Shown: in pieces, positions 11,601-25,400 of the stretch
How positions within the stretch are numbered: position 1 is the stretch's first letter
How the letters are laid out: each line of letters starts with the position of its first letter
From: Dermatophagoides farinae
Lineage: Eukaryota; Arthropoda; Arachnida; Sarcoptiformes; Pyroglyphidae
Assembly: GCF_024713945.1 (NCBI RefSeq)
Contig: NC_134681.1
Span: 3,088,001-3,152,000, forward strand
Length of the DNA stretch: 64,000 nt
Reading direction: 5' to 3'
Made by a program: the position numbers and the translations under genes
Notes under the pieces: generated by a model
The model's input: the letters and a program-made list of their open reading frames with translations, nothing else
What the model was told of the DNA's origin: nothing
Database searches by the model: none

Positions 11601-11766
11601 ATTCATTTGATGAAAATATTGCACCAACCGGTATGACATGAGGTAATGAATATACATTTTCAATGAAAATTATTGACAAAATAATCCAAATAATCATAGG
11701 ATATCGATGATTATGCTGACGATAATTAGTCATTTTTTCACAGTGGAAAAAAACATTTGAAAACAT
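8634..11766 (-). CDS. Kainate-type ionotropic glutamate receptor subunit, two apparent +1 frameshifts
   Basis: Exons in coding order: 11766-10780, 10721-9794, 9734-9536, 9465-8980, 8897-8634, about 953 residues once two surplus bases are discounted. Layout: signal peptide, amino-terminal domain, ligand-binding half S1, M1, pore loop with M-Q-Q-G, M3 with [12 protein letters not shown]2, M4, short tail. Ligand-contact residues are kept: Arg in N-S-N-R-E-L and Glu in M-E-S-A-T-I-E-Y. The genome-encoded Q/R site is Gln, typical of calcium-permeable forms. R-F-T-P-Y-E-W after M1 and [11 protein letters not shown] in S2 are kainate/AMPA-like, not NMDA-like. It forms tetrameric glutamate-gated cation channels. 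The first ATG (11766) is followed by Mets at 11733 and 11697; a start at 11697 would give the cleanest signal peptide (M-I-I-W-I-I-L-S). The last exon encodes a Gly/Ser, His and Gln-rich tail. Exon 2 holds both frameshifts (10524-10526, 10261-10267); all other exons are in phase. Confidence 0.9.
10261..10267 (-). other. Apparent 1-nt insertion in the glutamate-receptor gene (S1 of ligand-binding domain)
   Basis: Coding-strand TTCCTTG joins K-E-I-G-K-F-L to [12 protein letters not shown] only after a +1 step. Family alignment by eye shows neither gap nor extra residues once one base is skipped. The unshifted frame stops at once. Confidence 0.8.
10524..10526 (-). other. Apparent 1-nt insertion in the glutamate-receptor gene (amino-terminal domain end)
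   Basis: On the coding strand a TTT run follows G-F-D-E-S-G. The frame then needs +1 to continue as F-R-A-N-L-T-F-D, matching the family at that point. Without the shift a TGA follows seven codons later. No intron can be placed. Confidence 0.8.
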
Positions 11767-13471
11767 TAATAAATCCAGTAGGATGCTAAATGTTGTTCAT
11801 TAACCAACAAAAAAAAACAACAAAAAAACAGAAAAAATACACAATGAAGAATTTTTTCCGAATCAAACAAAAAAAAACCTACTTACTATTAATGTTTTCG
11901 TTGTCGTAAACTATGGTGATGTTTGATATTCACACACCCACATACATAAAGAATTTAATTAACGAAAAAAAAAAATAGAAAACCCATGTGTCTATTATAT
12001 TTATTTTTTATGCATTTTCACTCTTTTTTTTCCTCTTTTTTTCGTTGGCATAAAGCCTGAGATATATTGCTATTTTTAACAACAACAAACGTGGTGATTA
12101 GCATCAGTTTTAAAAATGAAAAAATTCTTCAATGCAACAAAAGAGAGAGCAAAATGTTTTTTTTTCTTTCTTTCTCGATGATGATGGCGATGATAACATG
12201 AGAATGCAGCGAAGACCACGAATATATTGCATTCACCGATTTAATCATCATCATCATCATAGAATCGTAGCATTCAAACGAGTTGATGCTTATGATAATA
12301 AAAAAAAACAAGACACACACACAGACACAGACACTGTGTCACTGTATTATTATCATAGACCATTGATTTTTTGCACAGAAAAATGTCGCCATAATAATAA
12401 TGTGTGGAATAATATGAAATTATCAATGAATTGAATTTATTCATCATTTATATATATAAATTATAATAATAATAATAATAATATTCAAAGCAGGAATATA
12501 TTTAGAAAAATGCAAGAAGAATAATTATATATGATACAAATAATCATAATCATCATCATCATCATTTGTTATGATTGATTGATGATAAAATGTGTGTGTG
12601 TGTGTCTGTGTGTTTTGTTTGGTGTAATTTGGAGGAATGAGGGAGTTGTTCATAAAAATCATCATTTACAAGAGATGCGAAATGATGATGATTTGTGATA
12701 CAATAAAATCTATAAATGTTTATGTGTGTGTGGGTGTTTGGATCACGAATATTATCGATTAAAATATTGTGTAATGCATGCTTCGGGATTATTATTATAT
12801 ATTCAAAAATGCATAGATTCAATAGTTTTATGCACAAAAATTGTACAACAAAGCGATATAGAGGAAATACAAATTACAAATTAATTAATCCACATATAGA
12901 ATTATAAAATGAAAAAAAAAGATAAAAGAGATCCATCAAGACAATTAGAAGAAGAAGACAAAGAAATGTCGAGGAAATTGAAATCGATCGTGTGCTTTGT
13001 GTGTGAGTGTGTGTGTGTGTGTGGTGGAACCTTATTGATTTTTTTGATATTTAAAATGATTATATTTTTTTGTGGAAAAAAATTATTAGAAAAATAAGAA
13101 AAATCACAAAGAAAATAATTGAGAGAGAGAATGAGATGTTTTAGAAAAACAATGCATTTTTGTGTCATGCGTGTGCTTAGGTAAATTGATTTTTCTTTAT
13201 ATTGTGATAATATTGGTGAGCTGTTTTTTTTCAAAAAAGAAAAAAAAAAGAAGTGTGTGTATAATTCATCTGTGTTTTGATCGATGATGATTGAATTGAA
13301 TTGGTTTATGGCTGTGTGTGAGTGAAAACAAACATTTAAAAAAGGAGGATTGAGAGAAAGAAACAAATATCACAATTATTATGATGATGATGATGATGAT
13401 GAAAACAAGAAGCGAAAAAAATCATTGAAACCATGAGAATCATTGTTTTTTTTGTTTGTTTGTTTTAGTTG
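11767..13471. other. Intergenic: receptor upstream region and plexin 3' UTR
   Basis: About 1.7 kb between two minus-strand genes, so it must hold the receptor promoter (right of 11766) and the plexin 3' UTR (left of 13472). It contains CAT/ATG repeats (12243-12260, 12551-12567, 13381-13400), TG/CA runs (12593-12612, 13011-13022) and poly-A/T tracts. No further gene and no clear polyadenylation hexamer for plexin was found. Confidence 0.5.
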
Positions 13472-16400
13472 TTATAATGGATCGGTAATTGATGCGTTAC
13501 CAGTAGCTCCACTACTATCCATTGTATCATAAACACGTTGTAATTTGGCCGGTAAATTATTACGACAGGAAAATTCATCTTCACGCAGTATTTGTAATAG
13601 CTAGAGAGAAGAGAGAATATTGAAAAATTTAGAAAATTTCAAAAAAACAAATAAACGAAAATTATACCTGATCTTTGTATTTGAATGCATATTGATATAG
13701 CTGTAATAATGAAACATTGGCATTAAATTCATGAGCATGTTGCTAAATATCGAAGAAAGAAACGGAAAATTAGTCGAGTGATTGAAAAAATTGACATTGA
13801 ACTCACCCTTGATTCTTCACATAACATTGCATTCATATCCTGGTCACTGATTGCTGGCATTGTTTCAATTTCTTTATAATAACGTTCAACCCATTCTTTA
13901 TAGATTGGTATATCTTTTGCATATAATAATTTTGATGACGGTGAATCTTTGCCCAGACGATGATCCGATGTGGAACATGCATCCATGAATGTTTGTGCCA
14001 CAACAGACAAACATGAATCAATGGTTGGTGATTTATTTATATCAAATACAAAATTTGGATTCTTAATCAAATTCACCCAAAATCGTAATGGTAATGAATT
14101 TGATTTCCATGTATGTACAACTTCACTATCATTAATACCATGATGTTTAGCTTGATCATCAAGGAAATCAAACATATATTTGATTGCCAATGGCAATGAT
14201 GATCCACGATGTGCTGTCGAGAATATTGTTTCGAATAAATCATCAACATATTTTTGTAATGTTCCTTTCGTAGCCAATAGACGTGTTAAATAAATTTCCG
14301 ATACCATTTTATTACCACGTTCACCTTCTTTACCATGGTCAGCATCATGATGTTTAACTAGATGCCATTGACGTTGATGATAACCATTATTTTCATGATG
14401 ATCATGATGATGATGATGATGATTTGTTGGCGGTGATGTTGGACGACTCAATGATGTCGGCGGTGATGATGATCCTCCTAAGAGGCCACCAGTGGAGGTA
14501 TTTGAATTTTTCAAAAAATTCAATGGTTCATAACGGTGTTTATCGGTAGCAAAACCACTGGAAGAACTTGATGATCCACCACCAAGTGTACCAATTTTTT
14601 CACTCATAATAGCACCAGACAATGGTGCACCTATACCACCACCACCAGGGCCATACATATAATCGATTGAATTATAAAGTTGTTTAGAATTAGGCACTAA
14701 TAATAAGCTAGCACAATCTGGCACTTTATAATGTGCCAATGTATTCAGCCGGCGCCATTCACCAGAAACACGACTAGTTGTATCATCATTTAATAGTATG
14801 ATTTTACCACTATTGCCAGTACGCCATTCTAAATCTAATTCGTCATCACGAAATGGTCGCATTGAAAATGGTACACCACGATAAATAGTATCCATTGATT
14901 TTTCTTTCACCTGACTAATTGTATCGCAATCTAATACTTTAACAGGTACTGTTAGATATTCTTGTTGTTGTACATTCGCCGTTTGTGGCGCTAATGGATG
15001 ATGATAATGATGATTATATAACGGTGAATCTGGTCCACCATAGATATTATTATTATTACCCGTTAGAATAAGCTGTGCAAGTGGACCCATATGTGGTGGT
15101 GGTGGTGCTGATTGTGGTGGTTGCGCACCAATTGTTGTTGTTAATTGACCATATGGTTGATCATATGATGTTGTTGTTGTAAAATAATTCGGAGGGGCAT
15201 ATGCCTGATGTATTGATACATAAACAGTCATTGACTTATAATCAATTTGTTGGCGAATTAATTTTTCTTCTGATAATGAATATCTTGCTTCCGATGTGAT
15301 TTCATCCACAGGACCTTTATCAACTTGATGTTTGATAGCAAAATAAAGCAGATATAATGGTTCACCAGCGCATTCTTTTAAAAATTTATATAATAAAAAT
15401 GTGAACCACGATGAAAGCATTTTTTCCGCCACTGATTCAGTACGTCTGAGCAATAGTTTTGGATGTGATTTACCATCAATACACTTTTCAATCAAATCAG
15501 CTAATAATGTTTTCAATATCGAGGTACAATATTCCATACGTCCTTGCAATGTGACCATAATTAATGAGGCAACATTAACACGGTCACGCATCGAAAAATA
15601 ACGATTCGATTCAAGTGTACGAATGAATAATAAGAGGAATGTTTTGTTTAATATTAATTGTCCAAACATTGTTAATGCTTGTTCAATGTGGCCACGTTCA
15701 TTTGGATCTAACGCCAATTCTTTTAAGACAGCATGATTATTATTTTCATTTGGAAACAATACTTTCAATGTATAAAGGCGATAATCCAAGAATGGTATAC
15801 CACCGATATTAATTTCAGCTGTTATGTCAGTAATTTCTGTTTGTAATTCAGCAAACGCTTCTTTAGCTTCCGATGCAACACGAAGCTCAAGAACATCCAT
15901 CTGTTCTTGCATTGTTTTCAATACACGTGATGATTCTGTAGATTTACGACGATACAATATCAATATAACTACGACGACAACAAATAAGAAACAAATCGCC
16001 ACTACAATAGCAATGAAAACATGTTTATATAATGCTCCAGAACTTGACCCGGATGAAAAAAAGAAAAATGATCCCGATGACGATGAATCATAGCTCATAA
16101 ATCCAAGGGTTTTATTGAAACGTTTTCCAACACCAACAATTACCGCAGGTAATTGATCATAGGTTTGATGATAATTTTCATCTTCTGCCATTGGACGTTG
16201 TGCAGGTAGACGGCATGTGAGTTGCACTTGTGAAAATGATGTTACATTACAACGTTCCGATCCTATCCATACATTGACGTCGCTTGATTGTATAATACTA
16301 TCTAGATGATTTCCCTAATGGAATGAGAAAACATGAAATAAATAAATAAATAAATGAAACAAATTCAATGAATATGAATATAATTACATTAATTGTCAAA

Positions 16401-19400
16401 TATTCTCCACGATAATATTTAATACGATCAGATTCGGAAAATTCATGAAAATCCGGCAAACGATACATTCGAAATTTTGGAAATGGTGGATGATCACGAT
16501 TACCACCACCAATTCGTGGTATTGTCAATGATCGAACTGAATGAACATTATCCATAATAAAACCATAATCAAGTTCAATATATTCTTGACGCGTAAAATG
16601 TAAACGTTCAATAGGAACAGCCGGTGTTTCACAACGCATATCGGTACCTTCCACATTCAATACAGAACAATTTGATACGAACCATTCACCATCAACATCA
16701 ACGTAGATTTTTGGCTCTTGAATTATATTAAAATTTTGTCCACGAACACGTAAATGAAAACCGCCGCTTGGTATACCTTTTGGTTGTTGTTGTTCACCAC
16801 CACGTTGTATCATCGTCGATGGATCCAATGATGTGGAAACATGTGTTAATTGTTTATGTGGACCGATAATACGATTTGTCGATGTTGACATTGATTCACT
16901 TGTGACAGATTCAATTTTTGGATCTTCAGCATAAAGATAATTATAATATTCAAATACACGAATCCCATTATCAAAATGAACACTAAGTAATTCTTCACCG
17001 GGCATCAAACGTGCCGATGTAATACATTCAGCATGATTCATTTCTCGTTTAGTAACGTTACAGGGCAGATCACCAAGAAATGCTGAAGCACTACTGCCAG
17101 CATTCATATTTAGACCTTCAATCGATAATAATGTACCACCAGATACTGGTCCTTTCGATGGATTTATCGTCAATATTTTCGGATTAACAAACATGTAATG
17201 ATCACGTGATTTAGCAGTGTATTCTTTCAATACTTGAACAACAACTGGGCCAGATATAGATTTCATTGATGGATCAGCTGACATATTTCGTCCTTGTATA
17301 CGACATTTAATACGTGATGTTTTTAAATAATCATTGCGATATGGATAACATGGTATTAAGCTAATTTGTTGGCCATTCAATTCATGTGATATACCGATAC
17401 CATTTTCAATATCTTTAAATATACGGCCCAGATTAATGCCTTCGATTGTTAGATTTGTACCACCTTCATATGGACCAGTTTTTGGATAAAAATCTAATAT
17501 TCTTGGATTCGGACAGATTTGTTGTCGATTCAACCACATTGTATTATGATGTTGACATTGTTCCTGTACTTGACAGCTTTCACTTTGTTGACACCAGCCA
17601 CATTTATATTTTTCATCCAATTCAAGACAAAATCCACAATTATTTGCTAAGCCAGAACATCGATATACTAATACTGTTTGGTTAGGCGAAAACAAAACAT
17701 CAGATGACTGAGTATTAAAAAATTGAAAATAATTACCATGAATATTATCCGGATTATCCAGTGGTTTATTACCATCCCAAATAACGGCAAATTCTGCCGT
17801 TATATTCGTTAGATTTGTGAAATAATTAAATTGTAATGATTCACAATAGATTGTGTCGGATAATAGTTGTGCATTCACTTGTTTCACACGTCCTTCAATA
17901 TTGAATTGACAAACAAAACGAATAGTGATTGCTTGTGGAATATTCACTACTTTCACCGATATACGTTTCGACATTCCATTCGGTACAAGAACTAATGAAA
18001 AAAACAAAAAAAAAATTAATATCGAATTGAAAATAACACTTTCATTTCGCTTACCTTCAGTAGTACCACTAACAGTGGAATTAATACGTGGACAAAAACT
18101 TGGACCAGAACGTATTGAACGTCCCATTGATTTAATACCAGTGACAAGTATCTCATTACGACAATGTTCACCAGTATCATGTGTACAACGATGGCCACCA
18201 ACACACCAATCGCATGGAAATAAGCTCGAAACACATTCTGTACACGATGTAAATGATGAACAATCATAGAAGGTAAAATTCGTGGCCACAAAATCTGGTC
18301 CATCACGCATTCGTACTGATAATTTTGCTGTAAATGAATCTAAAATGTGGAGAAAAAATGTCGAAAAAAAACAAATTAACGAAGTGGATAAAAAAAATAT
18401 CATCATAACACACATTGATTGATTTACAAGAAAAATTTCCCTTTTCAAACACTGAATTTTCGAAAACATTTCAAAACAAAAAAAAATGACCGAAAATTCT
18501 CTTGAATTTATTTGTTTGTTTGATTTTATGTTTTTTTCGCTCATTTTTTTTTGTTTTCAAGACTTTTTTTTGCCAAAAATTCATTTCGGATGAGAATTCT
18601 GTTTGTTGCAAATTCCAGTTTTACGACAGAAAAAAAAAATCGAAAACAGTTGACATAAATGGATTCTCAGGAATTCTTTTTTTTCGTTTTGACCTTTTTT
18701 CTATTGGGCCATCATAATAGAGAAAACACTTTTTCGTTTTTCTCTCTCTCTCTCTTTTTTTTGGTAATTTATGTAATAAATTATTAAACATAACAATGAC
18801 AACTATGATGATGATGATGATCCAATTGGAACACACACACACACACGGGCAAACATTTTCACCTAAAAATTTTTTTTCTTTCAATTTTCAACAAAATAAA
18901 GAAAAATGATCATCATCATGATTATCACCACTTCGTGTCCAATGAGATCAAGTCAGACAGAACAAAAACATAAAAAAACCAAACCTTTACACAAATACAA
19001 TGACAATTGGCAGAGAAACAAAACAGAAAAAAAAGTTCAATTCACAATTGACAAACAAACAAAAAGTTTATTTTCACTGGAATAAATGGCGATCATCATC
19101 ATCATCATATGATCCAATGATGATGATGATCACTTTTTTTCTGAAAATCGAATAAACGAAAAAAAACTTTAAATTATTATATTATTATATGCTGAATGGA
19201 TGGGTGGCAACACAAACTCGTTTCTCTGTTTCATCTACAACTGTCATCATCATCATCATCATTAGAAAGGTTGGTGTGATCGATTTTCATTTCTACATTC
19301 ATTGATCATCATCATCATCATCATGGATGATGTGGTCCATAGAGTCCAACTAACAACCAACCAGATAACTAAATGAACCGATGACAAGAAAAAAAATATT

Positions 19401-22400
19401 CCATTTTATCATGATGATAACTATTGCTTTGTCATTACCAATTTTGCTGGCATAGCATCATCTAGTTCTTGAATTTTTTTCCATTTGAAAGAATTAACTC
19501 CTTTAATTCCACTTTGTTATTGCATCAACTATTTCATATGTGCGAAAATGTGTCAACATATTTGACTTTATACCGCAAGTTTTTCTTATTTTTCCTGGTC
19601 TAAATATTGGATGATGAGAAAAAAATATGAAAATATTCTGTGTTTCCATTTAATCTATACATTTCGACTGTAGTAGTGTAACCACCATAATTGAATTTAT
19701 TATTATGACCGCATTTTTTTTCGTATTCATTCATGGTTATTGTATTCAAAACGAAAATTTTGATTGACAGATTGACGTACACAAGACTGAGACAACAACA
19801 ACAACAACAACAGCCTAAAAAGAAGTAAAAATTCTAGGCTCAACATGGTGAAGAGTATGAATATTAGAGAGAGAGAGAGAAAGAGAAGAGTGAAAATAAA
19901 TCAAGTAGACACATACGCTCACACACACACACATACAGCAGAAACGATATTCCGGAAATTCATTCAATCATTTGAAAATTAAAATTTTTCGGGTAGCAAA
20001 ATGAATTGAAATTCCAAAAAATTCCATAGATTAGATTGGTGAATTAAAAAAAAAAATCAGAAAAGAATCATTGATGATGAATATCATAATAATAACCGAT
20101 TCAATTCATTCAAAAGAAGAAAATTTGTTGAAAAATGAAAAAAAAATTTAATTAAATTGTTATTAGTATGATGATGATGGAAAAATCGTTAAAACCCGTT
20201 TATTTAACATGAAAAAATGACGGTTACGGTATTTCAAAAAAAAAATCATCATCATCGCTAGGAAGGAATCATTTTTTTTTCTTCAGGAAAGATTGAATAT
20301 TTCTATTATCCATATACAGAATTATTGTGTGATGGAATCAGGTTTTTTTTTTTGCTATTCTTGCACACACCGACAAACATGATACAAAATCATGATTTTA
20401 AAAAAAAGATTGAAAATTAATTTTTTTCGTCGATCAAAACGAATTTTTTCTTTGTATTTTTCATGATTTACACACTGCGCTACTACTACTACTACTATAA
20501 CAATTACGAAATGTTAATGTTTTCGTGAAAATTTTTTTCTCTTTTTTTTATTTCTACAAATGACTAACCCATACACACACACACACATACTGGAATTTAT
20601 TGAAATTATTCTAAATCATCATCATTAAATAAATTCTTTGAACAACAACCACCAAAAAAAAAAAAAAATAAACCAAACGAATTGAATGAAAAGCAAACGT
20701 GACGTGAGCAATTGAAAATGATGATGATGATGATGATGAGATTCATTCATTTTCGGGTCGTCACATTTTGGATCATGATCATGTTACGATGATCGGTCGT
20801 TCGTCGTTTGTAGTTGTGGTTGATTTTTTTTCAAGAGAGAGGGGAATACGGGGTGGGAAATGGTTTTTTCAGTTCAACTAAACAAAAAAAAAATGAGGAA
20901 ATTAGATTATAGCGAAAAAACCAAATGGCTAGAATATAATGGAATTAAATAATTTTTGGTTTTTTCTTGGTTTCGAAAAATGAAACAAATGAGAAACCAA
21001 CACCACATGTCAGAAGATGAGTGAATAACAAAATTATTTTTAATTTTGGTTTTCGTGTGTGTGTGTGTGTGTGTGTTTAAAACCGAATCCATATGTGTAT
21101 ATGAAAGGATACACGGTATTTTGTGCCAGATTCTTTTTTTTTTGTACGAAAAAAAAAATTGTTCAATTTCTTGAATTGAGCTTTTTTCATCATTCAGCTT
21201 TCATTCAAGGACCTATGATGATGATGATGACAATGAAAAAGATTCCTAAATAAAAATCGTATCGATCAAACAAGAAAAAAAGGCATGGATACTATTACTA
21301 CAAAAACCAAAAAAGAAATCATTCAGGCTCATCACACATATGATGATGATGATGATGACGGAAATAAACTCTGTATATGTGAAACGACGAACGAGAACTA
21401 AATTGATAGTTAAAATAAAACGGAGAAAATTTCTTTCGTTCATTCATTCATTCATTTTTTTTATTCTCTTTTATTCACCGCTTCTTTTTCTGCTGCAAAC
21501 ATTCATCGTTATTATTATTATTGTTACATCATCAATCATCGGTTGGTCATATCCAGCAAACTTTCAGCAGCAGCAGCAGCAGCAGCAATAGCAGAAGAAG
21601 CGGTATCCAAACTACAATCACCACCAACAAGATGACTATGGCGTCCAGCTAAACATAAAAGCAACAAAAAGAAACGATCCACATAAATAAAATTATGAAA
21701 CAACAAAATGGGAATGAAGAGCAAAAATTTTTTTCTTTTTTTTTGGTCCGTTGGTTGGCCTTATAAACATGTGATACATGTATCGTAAATAGAAGTGAAC
21801 AAGAATTTGATGACCATCATCATCGTCATAATCAATAAGAATTGAATAAAATGAATTGAATTGGAAATTCAAATTGCAAATTCGTATGATTGGAAATCAT
21901 TCACTTGACTTTTGCCTTCGGTTTTTTTTTCGTACTAGTGATGATGGTCAATCAAACATTTATATAAGGATGCAGATAAGTATCATGACAACTGCAACAA
22001 CCAACTGAAGAAAAAACCCGGACAAACAAGAATAACCAAAGTGGCGAAAAAAGTATGGTTCGGTTGCTTTTTATTTGTTTGCCTCTCTGTGCGTGTGTGT
22101 GTGTGTGTTTTCTATGTATGTACGATTTTTGAACAATTTGCTAAATTAAAAAAAAAATAAAAAATTTCATTTCATTTAATGAATGAAACCAAACAAGGAA
22201 AAATGAGACTAGATAGATGGACCAAAAGAGAACACAATATATTTACTATATATTCTCAATCTTGCGATTGTCCATCGTGGTCATCATCATCATCATCATG
22301 TCTTGGATCATAGATCTTGCATCATCATCATCATCATTTCATCATCATGTCTTGGATCATAGATCTTGCATCATCATCATCATCATTTCATGAACAACAA

Positions 22401-25400
22401 CAAAACAAAACTATAAAGTAATAAATACGGTCCGGTGCATTCGGTCGGGTTCATTTCATTTCAGTCATTGAAATTGTTATATATTTACTTCCATTCTTTG
22501 AAAATTTCATGCTGGAATTGGACAACAATTTTTTTTTTTTTTGAACGACGACGAATCGAAATGAAAAATTTGATAATGATGATGATTTTTCGGTGAAAAA
22601 AAAAATGAAGCAGCAAATATATGATGAGTGTACGCCAAACACCAATTGGGGCCATATGTGTGCGAGCGAAAAAATATGAGGCTCAAAAACAATCCTTGTA
22701 TGCAATGTTTATGGGAGGGGGGAAAAAGAATTCGTAGACAAAGACAACAACGTTAAGAAAAATGAGAACATCTATCTAATGAAATCCAGATGTTCCAAAA
22801 GATGTTGTGTCTGTGTGTGTGTGTGTTAATCACTAGAAATATGAAAAAAAATTTGTTTCTTTTCTAAAGTGAAAAAAAAAATAAATTGTCAATTTTCGGG
22901 TCACACACAAGATAGGTATGTGCATGTGTGTGTGTGCGTGAGTATGTCCGTGACAAATTGTTTAACATCCACATTCGTTCAACCATCACTAACTCATTAT
23001 CAAAATCAAAAGTTGGACAAGAGAAAAAAAATTTCTTTTCTCATTATTTTTCAAAAGAAAAATGACTAACGACGATAATGATGATGAAACACTTGAAACG
23101 CATATGAATCAGAGATGAGAATGATGATGATCATGACAACAACAAAGTTCATTGCTTTGATTTTCATTGTTAATTCGTATATATCCACTTCAATTCTGGT
23201 CTTTCTATCTCAGTTTTTTTTTGGCTGGTTGATGCATTGAATTTGTATCCAAATGCGATAAGCAGATGAAAACATTGCCAAAGAAATGAAAATGAAACAA
23301 AAATAAATAAATTAGCTGCAGACAAAAACAGACTTTTTTCCTGATCAAGAAAAAAAAAACGAAAAAACGAAACCCGTGAATATCGAAAACTTTGAAACTA
23401 AAAACTAACTTAATAATGGCTAACCAAGCCAACTACAGCCAGGAAAAATTTGTAGTTATTTTGTTTTCTGGAACAAAACAAAAAAAACAAATTTCAAAAA
23501 CAAAATTAGACCCGAAAAAGCTGTTGAAAATTAATTAATAATTTATTTACAATAAAAGAAGAACAGAACGCAAAATGCAAAACCACGAATCTAATAATGA
23601 CACACACAGAAAGAGAGAGACAGAAAGATAGCAAATGGTTAGCTAAAAAAATAATGAGACAGGAGCATTAAGCAAAACAAAAAATAGTTACAGAAAATTA
23701 CTTCAAGTCGACACACGCAATGGAAAAATGCATTGCTTTGGATTGTTCACACACACACAAACAAACAAACCATTGAAGATGATGGCCAAGTTTACTTTCT
23801 GGCCGAAAAGAATTCTATATGATGATGGTAAATCATAATAACAATAATGGAATGAAACTGAAAACAAGTCATCTCCAAAAAAATGATGATGAAATTTTTG
23901 TTAAATTTCTTAATTTCTAAATGTTTCATTCATTCATTCTTGTCGGTTTTTGTTTTCATTGATTAAATTGAATCGATTTTTTTTTACAAAAAAAAAATTG
24001 ATGCTGCCACCACCATTGGCGAAAGACAGACAGATTGATTGAAAATCGATTGTGTTTCATACATGGCACAATGTTTGGTGGCAATATTATTAGCCGAACC
24101 CAAAGAGTTGTTGGTTGGTTGGTTTGAGAAAACCAAAAATTGCAAACTCTCATTGATCATTGGCAAAAAAATGGAATCTTTGTGAAAACAAAAAAGTCAG
24201 CAGAAAGAGAACATTTAGATCGATAATGATGATGATGATGAGCAAAGGGAAATAATTAAAAAGTTATTATATAAAATGTACATAAAATAAATGATGATGA
24301 TGATGATCAGGAGAATCTCAAGAGATCAAATGAAATGAACCAAAAAAAAAGAAGAAAAAAAACATTTACAAATTCGAATCATCATTCGAAAGTTTCATTT
24401 CATTTCATTTTATCATCAGGGAAAAAAGTCAACTTTTCATATAACTAGGGCAAAACCGGGGTGGTGACGATACCAGTTTCAATTGGAACACACTAAACAC
24501 ACATACACACACAATACAGCAACGAATGAATAGGGATCAAACAAAAAAAATTAGGAAAGCAAAGCAAAGCAAAAAAAATACTAGACAGGAAATAGTCAAA
24601 ATCTTTTTTTTTTGTTTTACAGACAATTTTTTTTTGTTTGAAAAAAAAACTTTTTTTCAAAATAGAAAAAAAAATCACAATGGACGAAAAAAAAGAATAT
24701 GAAACATTTCATTTGACATTCATATATTCATGTATACCGGGTGAGGCTATATTTTCACAAGGAACTAAAAATCATTTTCTTCATCTAGGAATCGGAAATT
24801 TTTTTTCGGAATCTTTTTCAGAAAAAAAAACTTTTTTTTATGAGCCAAAAAAAAAATAGTGAAAAACAACAGGCCGGGTAAATTTTTTTTTCTATATTTC
24901 CAAGGACAAAAAAAGTTTTGTTTTTCTGTCATCTCTCTCTCTCTTTGCTTATTGTTTTGAAGTTTTTTGGTTCATCCACAACATCATCATAAAGAAATCA
25001 ATGATCGAATGTGTGTGTGTGTGTGATGAATAGAAATAGCAAAACACCAATGATGCGAAACAAAACAACAACAAAAACAGAAAACAAAGTTGTTGTTGTA
25101 GTTGTTTTGTTTGACATGACTAAACTTTTAGGGAACCATTTTTATTGGTTGGTTCAATAGTTTATATTCGATATGAATGATGATGAATAGATTCTTCAGA
25201 AATAGATTTATTGGAAAAACTTAGAGCAGAGTAGTGAGCTCACAGAAAGAAAAGACGCAAACTTCTCTCTCTCTCTCTCTCCCTCTCTTCTATTACTATG
25301 CTATGGTATTATGAAATGGTTTTTCTGTAATAAAATTGTTAAAAATGATAATAAAAATGTTTTCGAAAAATTCGTGTCAAAAACAACAACAACAACGACA

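Noticed and set aside
24638-24859. 73-codon frame in the 7.1-kb plexin intron
   Set aside because: Lys/Phe-rich ends come from A/T tracts. There is no motif or splice partner, although the middle is less repetitive than most.
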